Part shown: positions 8,320 to 17,957 of the stretch, piece after piece
How the letters are laid out: each line of letters begins with the position of its first letter
How positions within the stretch are numbered: position 1 is the stretch's first letter
Assembly (NCBI RefSeq): GCF_902506415.1
Contig: NZ_LR733275.1
Coordinates: forward strand, 1,189,651 to 1,253,650
Direction: 5' to 3'
DNA length: 64,000 nt
Source of the DNA: Massilia sp. 9I
GTDB lineage: Bacteria; Pseudomonadota; Gammaproteobacteria; Burkholderiales; Burkholderiaceae_D
Notes under the pieces: model-generated
What the model was told of the DNA's origin: nothing
Database searches by the model: none
The model's input: only the letters and a program-made list of their open reading frames with translations
Position numbers and translations under genes: made by a program

Positions 8320-8643
8320 TCAGGCGAGCCGGGGTGGTTTGACGGGAGGCGGGAAGGCGTGGCCGCGGCGGGCCGGGTCATGGCGCGCAGCCGCGCCGGC
8401 GCAGGGGCCGGCCAGGTGCGACAGGCACTCCTGGTTGACGAGGTCGTGGAGGTCGGGGACGGAAGGCGGTTCGTCGGGGTCGACGTCGCCGCGCGATTCG
8501 GCATCCTGGGCGGCGTCAAGGGACAAGGCCGCCATGACGTGCTCCTGCGCGCCGCCCTGCTGCGCCGTGGATGCGGACATCGACAGTGCGAACACGTTCA
8601 GGGGGAACAGCAGGATCAGGAAGATGACGAGAATTCGTCTCAT
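8320..8643 (-). CDS. Small secreted protein, possibly CzcI-like
   Basis: A 107-residue protein with a clear signal peptide (MRRILVIFLILLFPLNVFA) and a mature part lacking obvious domains, with Asp/Glu-rich middle and a Pro-rich tail (PPPVKPP). The layout and the MRR-start hydrophobic leader resemble the small periplasmic proteins found next to metal efflux genes (CzcI-type), and it does sit between mntP and a TerC gene; this relation is a guess. It starts 42 bases after mntP ends. The 96 bases between it and the next gene show nothing distinctive. Confidence 0.55.
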   Translation of the reverse strand: MRRILVIFLILLFPLNVFALSMSASTAQQGGAQEHVMAALSLDAAQDAESRGDVDPDEPPSVPDLHDLVNQECLSHLAGPCAGAAARHDPARRGHAFPPPVKPPRLA

Positions 8644-8685
8644 ATGGCGCCGGAATACATGACGATCCAGTATAGCACGCGGTTT

Positions 8686-9249
8686 TCAGGCCGACAGGTG
8701 CTCGATCAGGATCGTCGTGCCGACCAGCACCAGCACCACGCCGCCAATGCGTTCCGCGTTGCGGCCCACCACCGCACCCAGGCGCCGGCCCAGCAGCACG
8801 CCGATGGTGACCATGGTGGTGGTAGCGATGCCGATGGCGATCGCCGCATGCACGATCGAGACGTCGACGAAGGCCAGCCCGACCCCGACCGCCATCGCAT
8901 CGATGCTGGTCGCCACCGCGGTCAGCACCAGCAGCAGGAAGTTCTGCGAACCGCCCTCTTCCTCCTCTTCCTCGTCCTTGCCGAAGGACAGCCAGATCAT
9001 GCGTCCGCCCAGGCCAAGCAGCAGGACGAAGGCGATCCAGTGGTCCCACTGGCGGATCGCGTCCGCGGCCAGCGAGCCGAGCGCCCAGCCGATCAGGGGG
9101 GTGATGGTTTCGATGCAGCCGAACAGCAGGCCGATGCGCAGTGCCTGCGGCAGGCCGGGCTTGCGCAGGGCGGCGCCCTTGGCGATCGCCGCGGCAAAGG
9201 CGTCGGTCGACATCGCGAGGGCGAGGAAGATAAGAGCGGTGAAAGTCAT
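8686..9249 (-). CDS. mntP: Manganese efflux pump MntP
   Basis: MntP exports Mn(II) across the inner membrane. The 187-residue protein (E. coli MntP 188) has six hydrophobic helices in two repeats, each with the conserved Asp: [16 protein letters not shown] in helix 1 and [16 protein letters not shown] in helix 4. Between the halves is an unusual run of acidic residues ([10 protein letters not shown]). Start chosen at 9249, where the conserved [14 protein letters not shown] begins; the frame extends upstream without homology. It heads a minus-strand series that also contains another putative metal exporter. No yybP-ykoY riboswitch was found in the 50 bases before it. Confidence 0.93.
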   Translation of the reverse strand: MTFTALIFLALAMSTDAFAAAIAKGAALRKPGLPQALRIGLLFGCIETITPLIGWALGSLAADAIRQWDHWIAFVLLLGLGGRMIWLSFGKDEEEEEEGGSQNFLLLVLTAVATSIDAMAVGVGLAFVDVSIVHAAIAIGIATTTMVTIGVLLGRRLGAVVGRNAERIGGVVLVLVGTTILIEHLSA

Positions 9250-9299
9250 ACGGAGGTTCCAGTCAAGCGCGAGACGATACCACATCCCGCGCCGCCGCC

Positions 9300-11978
9300 C
9301 TACCCCTCCGCCTGGCAGGCCGGGATGGCCGCCTCCAGCAGATAGCGGCGCTGCATCATGGCCTGCATGTCGGCAGCCGGCACCGGCCGCGCGATGAAGT
9401 AGCCCTGCACCTCGTTGCAATCGAGCGCGCGCAGGATCTCGAGCTGCTCGGCGGTCTCGACGCCCTCGGCCACCACCGACATGCCGAGTGCGTGCGCCAT
9501 CGAGACGATCGCCTGGAAGAACACCTTGCCTTCTTTCGAGTTGCCCAGTTCCGTGGTGAAGGCGCGGTCCACCTTCAGCACGTCCATGCGCAGGCGCTGC
9601 AGCTGCGACAGCGAGGAGTAGCCGGTACCGAAGTCGTCGACGTGCAGCTTGACGCCGAGCGCGCGCAGCGAGGCCAGTTCCGCCAGGATGTCGTCATGGT
9701 CGCCCATCATGGCCGACTCGGTGATCTCGACCTCGATCAGGCTGGCCGGAATCCGATGGCGCGCCATGGCGCTGCTGAGGTGGCGCTGCACGCCGCCGCG
9801 CAGGAACTGCTTGGGCGAGACGTTGATCGAGACCGGCACCAGGGCGACCCCCGCCTCGCGCCAGGTGGCCAACTGGGCGCAGGCCTTGTCGATCACGACT
9901 TCGCCGATGCGCCGGATCAGGCCGGTGCTCTCGGCAAGCGGAATGAACTCGCCGGGCGGCACCACGCCCAGTTCCGGATGCCGCCAGCGCACCAGCGCCT
10001 CCATGCTCAGCAGCTCGCCGCTGCGGGCGTCGACGCGCGGCTGGTAGTGCAGCAGGAACTGGTCGCGCTCGATCGCTTCCAGCATGCGCTGTTTCAGGCG
10101 CGCGCGCGAATTCAGGTTGTTCGACAGCGCGGGATCGAAGAAGCGGTACTGGCCCTTGCCCTCGTTCTTGCCCGCGTACATTGCGATGTCGCTGTGGCGC
10201 ACCAGGGTTTCGGCATCCTGGCCATCGCGCGGGAACATGCTGATGCCGATCGAGGCGCCCACGGCGTGCAGCTCGTCGGCGATCAGGAAGGGCACGCCGA
10301 ACGCCTCGACGATGCGCGCCGCCACCGAGGCGGCCTGGCGCTCGCCCTCGCAGGGATGCAAGAGCACCAGGAACTCGTCGCCGCCGAAGCGCGCCACCTG
10401 GTCGCTCGGACGCAGCAGCGACAGCAGGCGCTGCGCCGCGGATTTCAACAGCTGGTCGCCCACCGCATGGCCGTGGGTGTCGTTGACGTGCTTGAATTCG
10501 TCGAGGTCGATGAACAGCAGTGCCAGACCCGCGTCATTCTCCTGCGCCTGCGCCAGGATGGCCGGCATCGCGCCCAGAAACGCATGGCGCGTGGCCAGGC
10601 CCGTCAGCACGTCCTCGTTGGCCAGGCGCTCGAGCTGGTTCTCGTGGGCCTTGCGCTCGCTGATGTCCTGCAGGGTCACCGCCAGGCCGTTCCCGACCCG
10701 CACCAGGCGGCGCCTGCCCCAGCTGATGTTCAACCGGTTATCCGCCGGCATCTTGCGGTCGTCTTCGTAAAAACCCGTCTCCATCGCCTTGCGGTAGGTA
10801 TCGAGCAGGGCTTCGCCGAACAGGGCGCTGTCGATCTGCGACAGGCTGCTGCCCACCAGGGCCGCGCGCGTCATCCCGTAGAAGAAGGCGCCGCGCTCGT
10901 TGCAGTCGACGATGCGGAAGTCCGTGATTGCGCCGTCGCGCCCGCGCACCGCAGCCGCCATGTAGAAGCCGTCGTTGCCGCTTTCGGTGGCGGTGCGGTA
11001 GGCGCGCTGCACCTGTTCCTGCTCGCGTTCGCGCAGCACGGCGCGGCGCGCCAGCAAAGACCCGGCGGCGCCCAGCAGGAGCAGGCAGGCGCTCATCGCG
11101 ATCGCGCGGTCGCGGCTGTCGGCCCAGGACGCGGCGGCCGATTCCAGCGCGGCGCCGTGCGACAGCGCCACCAGGGCCACCAGCGGGTAGGCGTTCGAAT
11201 GGCGCCAGCCCAGCACGCGCGCCTGGCCATCGGCGCCACTGATCTGCCGCACTCCGCGCTCGCGCGACCATAGGCCGTCGCCCGCCGGCAGCAGCTTATC
11301 CGTGCTGTCGAGGAAGGCGGCGCCGTCGCTGTGCTGCTCGGCGCGCAGGCGGCTGTCCAGGCCGGCCAGCGCCACCACACCGCCCGCGCCCAGGGTCGCC
11401 GGACTGACGAAGGAGGTGAAATAGCGCGCGTCGACCGCCATCAGCACGATGCCGTCGAATTCGTCCTCGAGCGTGTCGAGGCGGCGCGTGAACATCACCA
11501 GCTCGCCGCCTTCCGCGAAACGCGGCGGCGCGGCGCCGATGCGCAGCGCGGTGGAGATGTGGTTGCGGTGCTGGACGAAGTAGGCGCTGTTTGAAACGTC
11601 GCTGCCGATCAGCGCCGGCCGCGTCGAGGCCTTGACGATGCCGTCGCGGTCGACGATCGCGACCACGCGGAAGGCGGCGTCCGTGAACATGCCGTCGCGC
11701 CGCAGTTCGTCCAGCAGGCCGGCGTCCCTCCCCTTCTCCCAGCTGAACTTGAGCTGCATCGTGACCTGGTCCATCTGGCCGACCGAGCGCGTGATGTACT
11801 GCTCGTAGGCTTCGGCGTAGGCGCCGGCGTCCTTGCGCGCCTGAGTCTCGGCATGGGCGTGCTCGGCATCGGCGCGCACAGTGGTGGCGGCCCACAGGGC
11901 GGCCGCGAGCAGCACGGCCAGGGCGGGCCATATGAAGACCAGGTAGCGATTGGTGCGGGAGACGGCGTGGATGCTCAT
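9300..11978 (-). CDS. GGDEF-EAL cyclic-di-GMP signalling protein with extracytoplasmic sensor domain
   Basis: An 892-residue inner-membrane protein. Helix at about 12-32, periplasmic Cache-like sensor to about 290 (with the PDC-like [10 protein letters not shown] segment), second helix near 298-316, a PAS-like region about 335-440, GGDEF domain about 455-610 and EAL domain about 630-880. The cyclase site is intact (FGGDEF) and preceded by an RxxD inhibitory site (RPSD); the phosphodiesterase site keeps [13 protein letters not shown] and EGVET. Both activities are therefore possible. It is monocistronic as far as seen, with a perfect 18 bp palindrome 47 bases upstream. Confidence 0.94.
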   Translation of the reverse strand: MSIHAVSRTNRYLVFIWPALAVLLAAALWAATTVRADAEHAHAETQARKDAGAYAEAYEQYITRSVGQMDQVTMQLKFSWEKGRDAGLLDELRRDGMFTDAAFRVVAIVDRDGIVKASTRPALIGSDVSNSAYFVQHRNHISTALRIGAAPPRFAEGGELVMFTRRLDTLEDEFDGIVLMAVDARYFTSFVSPATLGAGGVVALAGLDSRLRAEQHSDGAAFLDSTDKLLPAGDGLWSRERGVRQISGADGQARVLGWRHSNAYPLVALVALSHGAALESAAASWADSRDRAIAMSACLLLLGAAGSLLARRAVLREREQEQVQRAYRTATESGNDGFYMAAAVRGRDGAITDFRIVDCNERGAFFYGMTRAALVGSSLSQIDSALFGEALLDTYRKAMETGFYEDDRKMPADNRLNISWGRRRLVRVGNGLAVTLQDISERKAHENQLERLANEDVLTGLATRHAFLGAMPAILAQAQENDAGLALLFIDLDEFKHVNDTHGHAVGDQLLKSAAQRLLSLLRPSDQVARFGGDEFLVLLHPCEGERQAASVAARIVEAFGVPFLIADELHAVGASIGISMFPRDGQDAETLVRHSDIAMYAGKNEGKGQYRFFDPALSNNLNSRARLKQRMLEAIERDQFLLHYQPRVDARSGELLSMEALVRWRHPELGVVPPGEFIPLAESTGLIRRIGEVVIDKACAQLATWREAGVALVPVSINVSPKQFLRGGVQRHLSSAMARHRIPASLIEVEITESAMMGDHDDILAELASLRALGVKLHVDDFGTGYSSLSQLQRLRMDVLKVDRAFTTELGNSKEGKVFFQAIVSMAHALGMSVVAEGVETAEQLEILRALDCNEVQGYFIARPVPAADMQAMMQRRYLLEAAIPACQAEG

Positions 11979-12024
11979 ACGGCTGATTCGATCGGCAAAG
12001 TTTCTTGCAGTTTACTCAGCCATG

Positions 12025-12042
12025 ATGTCATCGTGATGACAT
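12025..12042 (-). promoter_or_regulatory. Perfect 18 bp palindrome upstream of the GGDEF-EAL gene
   Basis: ATGTCATC-GT-GATGACAT, i.e. two TGTCA half sites in inverted orientation with six bases between them. It lies 47 bases before the start codon at 11978 and beyond the end of the next gene upstream. The geometry fits a dimeric regulator; which one is unknown. Confidence 0.5.
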
Positions 12043-12088
12043 GCGCGGGTCGCGTGGACCGCGGACATCTCAGGCTGCTGCGCCGACC

Positions 12089-13597
12089 TCAGCCTGGCTG
12101 CATCCGGCCGAGCAGGTGGGTCCCGAGCCGATGACTCAGCGCACAGATCGTCAGCGAAGGATTTGCGCTGCCCGCTGTCGGGAAAACCGAGCCGTCGCCG
12201 ATCCACACATTGTCGAACCCGAACAGCCGCAGGTCGGGATCGACCACGCCGTCCGCCTCCACCGCGGCCATCCGGGCAGTACCAAGATGGTGGGCGCCGG
12301 AACAGACCGAAGCGGTCCAGATGGATTGCGCATCGACCCGTATCGTCTCCACGTCCGGATACGCACGCATGGCGTTTACGGCCAGTTGATGAAATCGCTC
12401 GAACAAGGCCAGGTCCTGCTCTCCCAGTCGCCAGTCCACCTGCGCCAGCGGGAAGCCGCTCTGGTCGCTTCGCGTGTCGGACAAGCTGACCCGACTGTCC
12501 GGGTTCGGAAGCTGTTCCGTCATGAAGAACAGGTCGCCATACGGGCGGCGCGCGGGAAGACGCAGTTTCTGGCTGGCGATCCGCCACAGGATGTAGGGAT
12601 GCCGCACCAGCGACGCCAGGTGTGACAGCGCGAGGTCGCGTGGCCCGCGAATGCCGAGGAAGGCCATGATCGCGCGGTTGGGCACGGGTCGCCTGCTGAA
12701 GCCCGGCCGTAGGAATGCCGTATGGTTTGGCAACCCAAGTTCCATCTGCACTTCCATGTCGAGTTGCATTCCATGGAGGACGCCCGCCGGCGCGGACGAG
12801 CGCGCAAGCTTGCGCTTGTACCTGGCCTGTGAAAGATATCCAACCGGATGGTCGATCAGATTACGTCCGAGCCACCAGGGCATCGCTGTCTGCAGTCGCG
12901 ACGAAGACGGCAGCGAATTCAACAACAAGCGCGGCGTTTCGAGCGCACCCGCTGCGATGATAAAGAACTCTGCGGAAATGCTGAAACGCTTGCCAGCGCT
13001 TGCGACCGACAGGAGGCGCGCCCTGCCGTTCTGTTCATGCATGCATAAGGCAACGCAGTTGTACACGCATCTTGCCCTGCCCTGCGCGCACCACTGGCGC
13101 AACAGCGTCTTGCCACGGAAAGGGGGCGTCCTGTACTGGTAGTCTTTCTGGAGAAAAGCGCTCGAACTGCCAAAGCGCATGGCTGGCGAAGCGGGCGGGT
13201 CCGCCGGCGCATCCGCGCCAAGGAAGGTTCTTGCAAGCGCATAATACCGGTCGAGCTGCTCTCGACGGATAGGCCAGCCGCTGTGCGGAACGAAGCTACG
13301 CGGCAAGAAATCAATGGCATCCAGCGGCGCACAAACACCGTGCCAGAACGCGGTTCCACCGCCTAGTTCGAGTCCCCTGCTGGTCGCGATGCCGAATGCG
13401 CGGCCGACGTTATCGACCTGTATCGGGCTTGCGATCCGAGGTGAAGCCTGGACCGGCCCCGCTTCGACAAAGAGCACGTCGACGCCGGCCTGCACCAGCA
13501 GATGCGCGGCCGATACGGCGCCCATTCCGGACCCGACTATGCAGACCGCGGCTCGAAGCCGCGTACCAGGGGGCAATTCCCTACCGTCGATGAGCAT
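12089..13597 (-). CDS. GMC-family FAD-dependent oxidoreductase
   Basis: A 502-residue flavoprotein of the glucose-methanol-choline family, which oxidises alcohols or sugars. It has an N-terminal dinucleotide-binding motif (CIVGSGMGAVSAAHLL near 19-34), the substrate-binding middle region, and the C-terminal GMC_oxred_C features: the active-site histidine segment CSGAHHLGTARM and the FAD-closing NPSLTI near residue 480. The substrate cannot be read from sequence. No signal peptide is visible. Base composition is visibly less GC-rich than neighbouring genes and the flanks are AT-richer, hinting at horizontal acquisition. Confidence 0.88.
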   Translation of the reverse strand: MLIDGRELPPGTRLRAAVCIVGSGMGAVSAAHLLVQAGVDVLFVEAGPVQASPRIASPIQVDNVGRAFGIATSRGLELGGGTAFWHGVCAPLDAIDFLPRSFVPHSGWPIRREQLDRYYALARTFLGADAPADPPASPAMRFGSSSAFLQKDYQYRTPPFRGKTLLRQWCAQGRARCVYNCVALCMHEQNGRARLLSVASAGKRFSISAEFFIIAAGALETPRLLLNSLPSSSRLQTAMPWWLGRNLIDHPVGYLSQARYKRKLARSSAPAGVLHGMQLDMEVQMELGLPNHTAFLRPGFSRRPVPNRAIMAFLGIRGPRDLALSHLASLVRHPYILWRIASQKLRLPARRPYGDLFFMTEQLPNPDSRVSLSDTRSDQSGFPLAQVDWRLGEQDLALFERFHQLAVNAMRAYPDVETIRVDAQSIWTASVCSGAHHLGTARMAAVEADGVVDPDLRLFGFDNVWIGDGSVFPTAGSANPSLTICALSHRLGTHLLGRMQPG

Positions 13598-13732
13598 GGG
13601 CGTCCGCTTTCAGCTTGGGGGAGGCGGACCGAACTCTGACGGTTCTATACTGCCTGGCAATCAGCAAGCTAACTCATTGACACCTGGGGTACAAGAGCCA
13701 TACAGATCCCTATCCAATAAGCTAGAGAACAA

Positions 13733-14371
13733 TCACCCACCGGAAAGCATGTAGCCGGCGCCGCGTACGGTCTTGATCAGGGACTTGGCCCGGCCAAGCG
13801 CCTTGCGCAGGCGTAGCACGTGGACGTCCACGGTGCGCTGGTCGAGGGTGTCGTGCGCGGCCCACAGGTGCTCCAGCAGCTGGGCACGCGAGAATACCTG
13901 GCCGGGGTGGCACAGCAGGAAGCGCAGCAGCCGATATTCGGCATGGCGCACCTCCACTTTGTGGTTGCCGACGCGGACGCTGCAGCTGAGCGGATCCAGC
14001 ACCAGGCGGCCGAGGGACAGCAGGCGCTCGTCGGGCGCCTCGTCGGGCGGCGGCTGGGGGATGAATTCGGGGACTGGCGGCGGCGTGCCGCGTTCGCCTT
14101 CGCCGCATTCGGCGGCCAGCAGGATCACCGGCTTGTCGCGCAGGCGGCGCTCGCCGCGCAGGCGCGCCAGCAGGCGCATGCCGCCTTCCTGGCGCAGCAT
14201 CGATTCCTGCAGCAGCAGCTCGGGGCGTTCGCGCCCGATGAAATCCCAGGCCTGCGCCAGGCTCGGCACGCTGTGCCAGATCCACTCGTCTTCGTGCAGC
14301 GAATACTTGAGCAGCTCGGCGATGGCGGGCTTGTCGTCGACCACCAGGACGATCGTGTTTGCCGTAGTCAT
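13733..14371 (-). CDS. PhoB/OmpR-family response regulator with degenerate receiver
   Basis: A 212-residue regulator. The receiver (residues 5-95) keeps the acidic pair (VVDDK, D12-D13) but the phospho-acceptor Asp is replaced by Gln (LLLQESML, Q55), the conserved Thr is Ala (LLAAE) and the lysine with the alpha4-beta5-alpha5 face is missing; a Pro-rich linker (97-110) follows. The winged helix (115-210) is intact, with DQRTVDVHVLRLRKAL and KTVRGAGYML closely like PhoB. It therefore should bind DNA without classical phosphorylation. It lies 58 bases downstream of pstS on the same strand, beyond a terminator hairpin. Start at 14371 because the conserved part begins there. Confidence 0.88.
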   Translation of the reverse strand: MTTANTIVLVVDDKPAIAELLKYSLHEDEWIWHSVPSLAQAWDFIGRERPELLLQESMLRQEGGMRLLARLRGERRLRDKPVILLAAECGEGERGTPPPVPEFIPQPPPDEAPDERLLSLGRLVLDPLSCSVRVGNHKVEVRHAEYRLLRFLLCHPGQVFSRAQLLEHLWAAHDTLDQRTVDVHVLRLRKALGRAKSLIKTVRGAGYMLSGG

Positions 14372-14379
14372 GGGAATCC

Positions 14380-14408
14380 AAAGAAAATCCGGCGGCAAGG
14401 CCGCCGGA
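14380..14408 (-). terminator. Intrinsic terminator between pstS and the PhoB-like gene
   Basis: On the minus strand a 9 bp perfect stem (14400-14408 with 14388-14396) with a 3-base loop is followed by TTTTCTTT. It sits between the pstS stop (14430) and the regulator start (14371), so the regulator would be reached only by partial readthrough or have its own promoter. Confidence 0.8.
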
Positions 14409-14429
14409 ATCGTGGACAGGATCAGCGAA

Positions 14430-15458
<1,029 letters not shown>

Positions 15459-15511
15459 TGGCTTGTTATTCCTATTCCAGTTGAGGGGGTGTGTTTTGGA
15501 CCACGCAGCAA

Positions 15512-15545
15512 AGTCTAGTCGCCGAATATGACCGGTTTATGACCG
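15512..15545 (-). promoter_or_regulatory. Pho box and -10 of the pstS promoter
   Basis: On the minus strand CGGTCAT-AAAC-CGGTCAT (15545 to 15528) matches the Pho box layout of two 7-mers separated by 4 bases (E. coli CTGTCAT repeats). After exactly 10 bases comes TAGACT (15517 to 15512), a good -10, which is the spacing of PhoB-activated promoters where the Pho box replaces the -35. A third partial half site (GTGTCAT on the minus strand, 15568 to 15562) lies upstream. Confidence 0.92.
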
Positions 15546-15648
15546 CTCGGATAACATCGGCATGACACCGGCCTGCGCGCCTGCGCGACCACGGGGCGGC
15601 AGGTTTGCTATGATGGGCATTCCAAAAAAACAACCCGATGGACATCGC

Positions 15649-16053
15649 ATGCACACCCTGCTCCGTGTTCTCACCCTCGGCTGCGCCGCCTCCCTGCTGG
15701 GCGCCTGCGCCACCACCCAGGAGCGCCTGCCCGAAGCGCGCTACACCCTCACCGAACACCAGGTGCTGCCGCTGGCCCGGCATCTCACCATCACCTACGA
15801 GGGCGCGGACGACAGCCGCTGCCCCGACAATGCGCGCTGCATCTGGCCGGGCCGCCTGGCCTACCGCTTCACGATGCGCATCGGCAGCGTGGCGCAGGCC
15901 TTCTACCTGGTGCCGGGCAAACCGGGCTATATGTCACCGGCCCTGCGCGGCTCGCGCATCGAACTCGATCACATGACGCCGCTGCCGCCGCGCGGCATGG
16001 CGGGGGCGGCGCCAGGCTCGTATCCGGTAACTTTCAACATGTACGCGCAATAA
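15649..16053 (+). CDS. Putative lipoprotein, 134 aa
   Basis: A small exported protein with a lipobox (ASLLGAC, cysteine near residue 20) so probably attached to a membrane through lipid. The mature domain contains SRCPDNARCIWPGRLAYRF, with two cysteines that could form a disulfide; this CP-x-N-x-x-C-x-W-x-G pattern occurs in many small secreted bacterial proteins of unknown function. Start at 15649 places the lipobox correctly. It is divergent from pstS and is followed 22 bases later by the gamma-glutamyltransferase gene, so they may form one transcript. Confidence 0.72.
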   Translation: MHTLLRVLTLGCAASLLGACATTQERLPEARYTLTEHQVLPLARHLTITYEGADDSRCPDNARCIWPGRLAYRFTMRIGSVAQAFYLVPGKPGYMSPALRGSRIELDHMTPLPPRGMAGAAPGSYPVTFNMYAQ

Positions 16054-16075
16054 GCGCCGGCCAGGGGGACGACTC

Positions 16076-17824
16076 ATGAAGAAAGCGACGCTGCTCGCTT
16101 GCGGGCTGACGTTGTCGATCGTGCTGCAGCCGCCGGCGGCACTGGCGAAGACGCCGGTCGCTACCGGCACGGGAGGCGCGGTCGCCACCATCAGCGAGCA
16201 GGCCTCGCAGTCGGCGCTGCGCATCCTGAACGCGGGCGGGAACGCCATCGACGCGGCCGTGGCCGCCGCAGCGACCCTGGGCGTGACCGATCCCTTCAGC
16301 TGCGGCATCGGCGGTGGCGGCTTCATGATGATCTACCTGGCCAAGGACAAGCGCGTCATCACCATCGACCACCGCGAAACGGCGCCCGCCAGCTTCACCC
16401 CGGCCGCCTTTCTGGAAAACGGCAAGCCGGTCGACTTCGAGACAGCGGTGGCAAGCGGCGCCTCGGTCGGCGTACCCGGCACCGTGCGCGGCTGGCACGA
16501 AGCCTTGACCCGCTACGGCAGCATGGATTTCAAGAAGGTGCTGGCGCCGGCGATCGAAGTCGCCGACAAGGGCTACAAAGTGACTGAAATTTTCTCTCAT
16601 TTAACGACCCAAAATGAAAGAAAATTTCAGCTCTACGCACCGACCAGCGCGCTCTATCTGCGCAATGGCAAGGCCGTGCAGCCGGGCACCGTGATCCGCA
16701 ACCCCGGCATGGCCAAGGCCTACCGCGAAATCGCCGCCGGCGGCGTCAAAGCCTTTTATGAAGGCCCGATCGCGCGCGCCATCGTCGAGGCCGTCAACAA
16801 GCCGCCCTTTGCCCCGGGCAAGACGGCACGCGCCGGCCGCATGACGATGGCCGACCTGGCCAATTACGAGGCGCGCATCCGCCAGCCGCTGCGCAGCACC
16901 TACCGCGGCTACGAGATCTACGGCATGCCCCTGCCCAGCAGCGGCGGGGCCACCGTGGCCGAGGCGCTCAACATCCTCGAGGGCTATGACCTGGGCCGCA
17001 TGCCGCGCGCCCAGGCCGAGCACCTGTACATCGAAGCCAGCCGCCTGGCTTTTGCCGACCGCAACGCCTACCTGGCCGACCCCGAGTACGTCGACGCGCC
17101 GGTGGCCGGCCTGCTGTCCAAGGACTACGCCACCCAGCGCAGGAAATTGCTCAAGCAACGGGCCGGACGCGATGCGGCCGCAGGCGACCCGTACAGCTAC
17201 CAGAACGACCAGAGCGTGCCGCTGCGTCCGCAATCGGCCCGGCTGCAGCTGGAAAATGCCCACACCACCCACCTGACCGTCTCCGACAAGGACGGCAACG
17301 TAGTGTCGTACACCTTCACCATCGAATCCTGGGGCGGCAGCGGCATCGTGGTGCCCGGCTATGGCTTCCTGCTGAATAACGAGCTGACCGACTTCGACTT
17401 CAGCGGCCCGCACCCGAACGTGCCGGAAGCCGGCAAGCGCCCGCGCTCGAGCATGGCGCCGACCATCGCCCTGAAGGACGGCAAGCCGGCCTTCAGCATC
17501 GGCAGTCCGGGCGGCTCGACCATCATCACCACCGTCCTGCAGACCATCGTCAACTACATCGACCTCGGCATGCCGATGGACCAGGCCGTGAACGCACCGC
17601 GCATTTCGGAGCGCAACGGCGAGGCCACTTCGGTCGAGCCCGGTTTCGCCGGCACCGAGCAGGCGCGCGCGCTGGAGCGCTTCGGCCATCGCTGGGAAGC
17701 CGATCCGGAGGAAATCGGCGCCGCCAACGCCCTGGTGTTCAACCCGGACGGCAGCGTGACCGCGGTCAGCGAGGGCAAGCGCCACGGCGTCGGCACGGCG
17801 CTGGTGCAGCGCCGCAGCCACTGA
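16076..17824 (+). CDS. ggt: Gamma-glutamyltransferase (gamma-glutamyltranspeptidase)
   Basis: Periplasmic enzyme that hydrolyses or transfers the gamma-glutamyl group of glutathione. The 582-residue precursor has a signal peptide (about 1-24), the GNAIDAAVAAAATLGVTDP segment, GIGGGGFMM, and the autocleavage site before Thr397 (Ala-His-Thr-Thr-His), the catalytic nucleophile that begins the small subunit, then DFS, SSMAPT and the SPGGS oxyanion motif. Length fits the family (about 580). GGGGGA precedes the ATG. It may be cotranscribed with the lipoprotein upstream. Following it are about 130 bases without a clear terminator. Confidence 0.95.
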   Translation: MKKATLLACGLTLSIVLQPPAALAKTPVATGTGGAVATISEQASQSALRILNAGGNAIDAAVAAAATLGVTDPFSCGIGGGGFMMIYLAKDKRVITIDHRETAPASFTPAAFLENGKPVDFETAVASGASVGVPGTVRGWHEALTRYGSMDFKKVLAPAIEVADKGYKVTEIFSHLTTQNERKFQLYAPTSALYLRNGKAVQPGTVIRNPGMAKAYREIAAGGVKAFYEGPIARAIVEAVNKPPFAPGKTARAGRMTMADLANYEARIRQPLRSTYRGYEIYGMPLPSSGGATVAEALNILEGYDLGRMPRAQAEHLYIEASRLAFADRNAYLADPEYVDAPVAGLLSKDYATQRRKLLKQRAGRDAAAGDPYSYQNDQSVPLRPQSARLQLENAHTTHLTVSDKDGNVVSYTFTIESWGGSGIVVPGYGFLLNNELTDFDFSGPHPNVPEAGKRPRSSMAPTIALKDGKPAFSIGSPGGSTIITTVLQTIVNYIDLGMPMDQAVNAPRISERNGEATSVEPGFAGTEQARALERFGHRWEADPEEIGAANALVFNPDGSVTAVSEGKRHGVGTALVQRRSH

Positions 17825-17957
17825 AAGTCGACGAAAAAACGACACTGTTGGGCTTTTAGCACAGGTTCAAAATCTTTCGTGGCTGAAAGAACAAGTTCAT
17901 GTAGGAATGATCTTACGTTGGGATAACATGTGGTAATCAGCCCACCCGCTTACCGTT

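Noticed and set aside
8224..9300. yybP-ykoY manganese riboswitch before mntP or the TerC genes
   Set aside because: The spacers at 8224-8319, 9250-9299 and 36238-36334 were read for its conserved GGGGAGUAG-type core and none was found.
9492..11273. Long open frame (593 aa) opposite the GGDEF-EAL gene
   Set aside because: It is an antisense shadow in high-GC sequence with Ala/Arg/His-rich composition and no domain; the other strand has intact GGDEF and EAL motifs.
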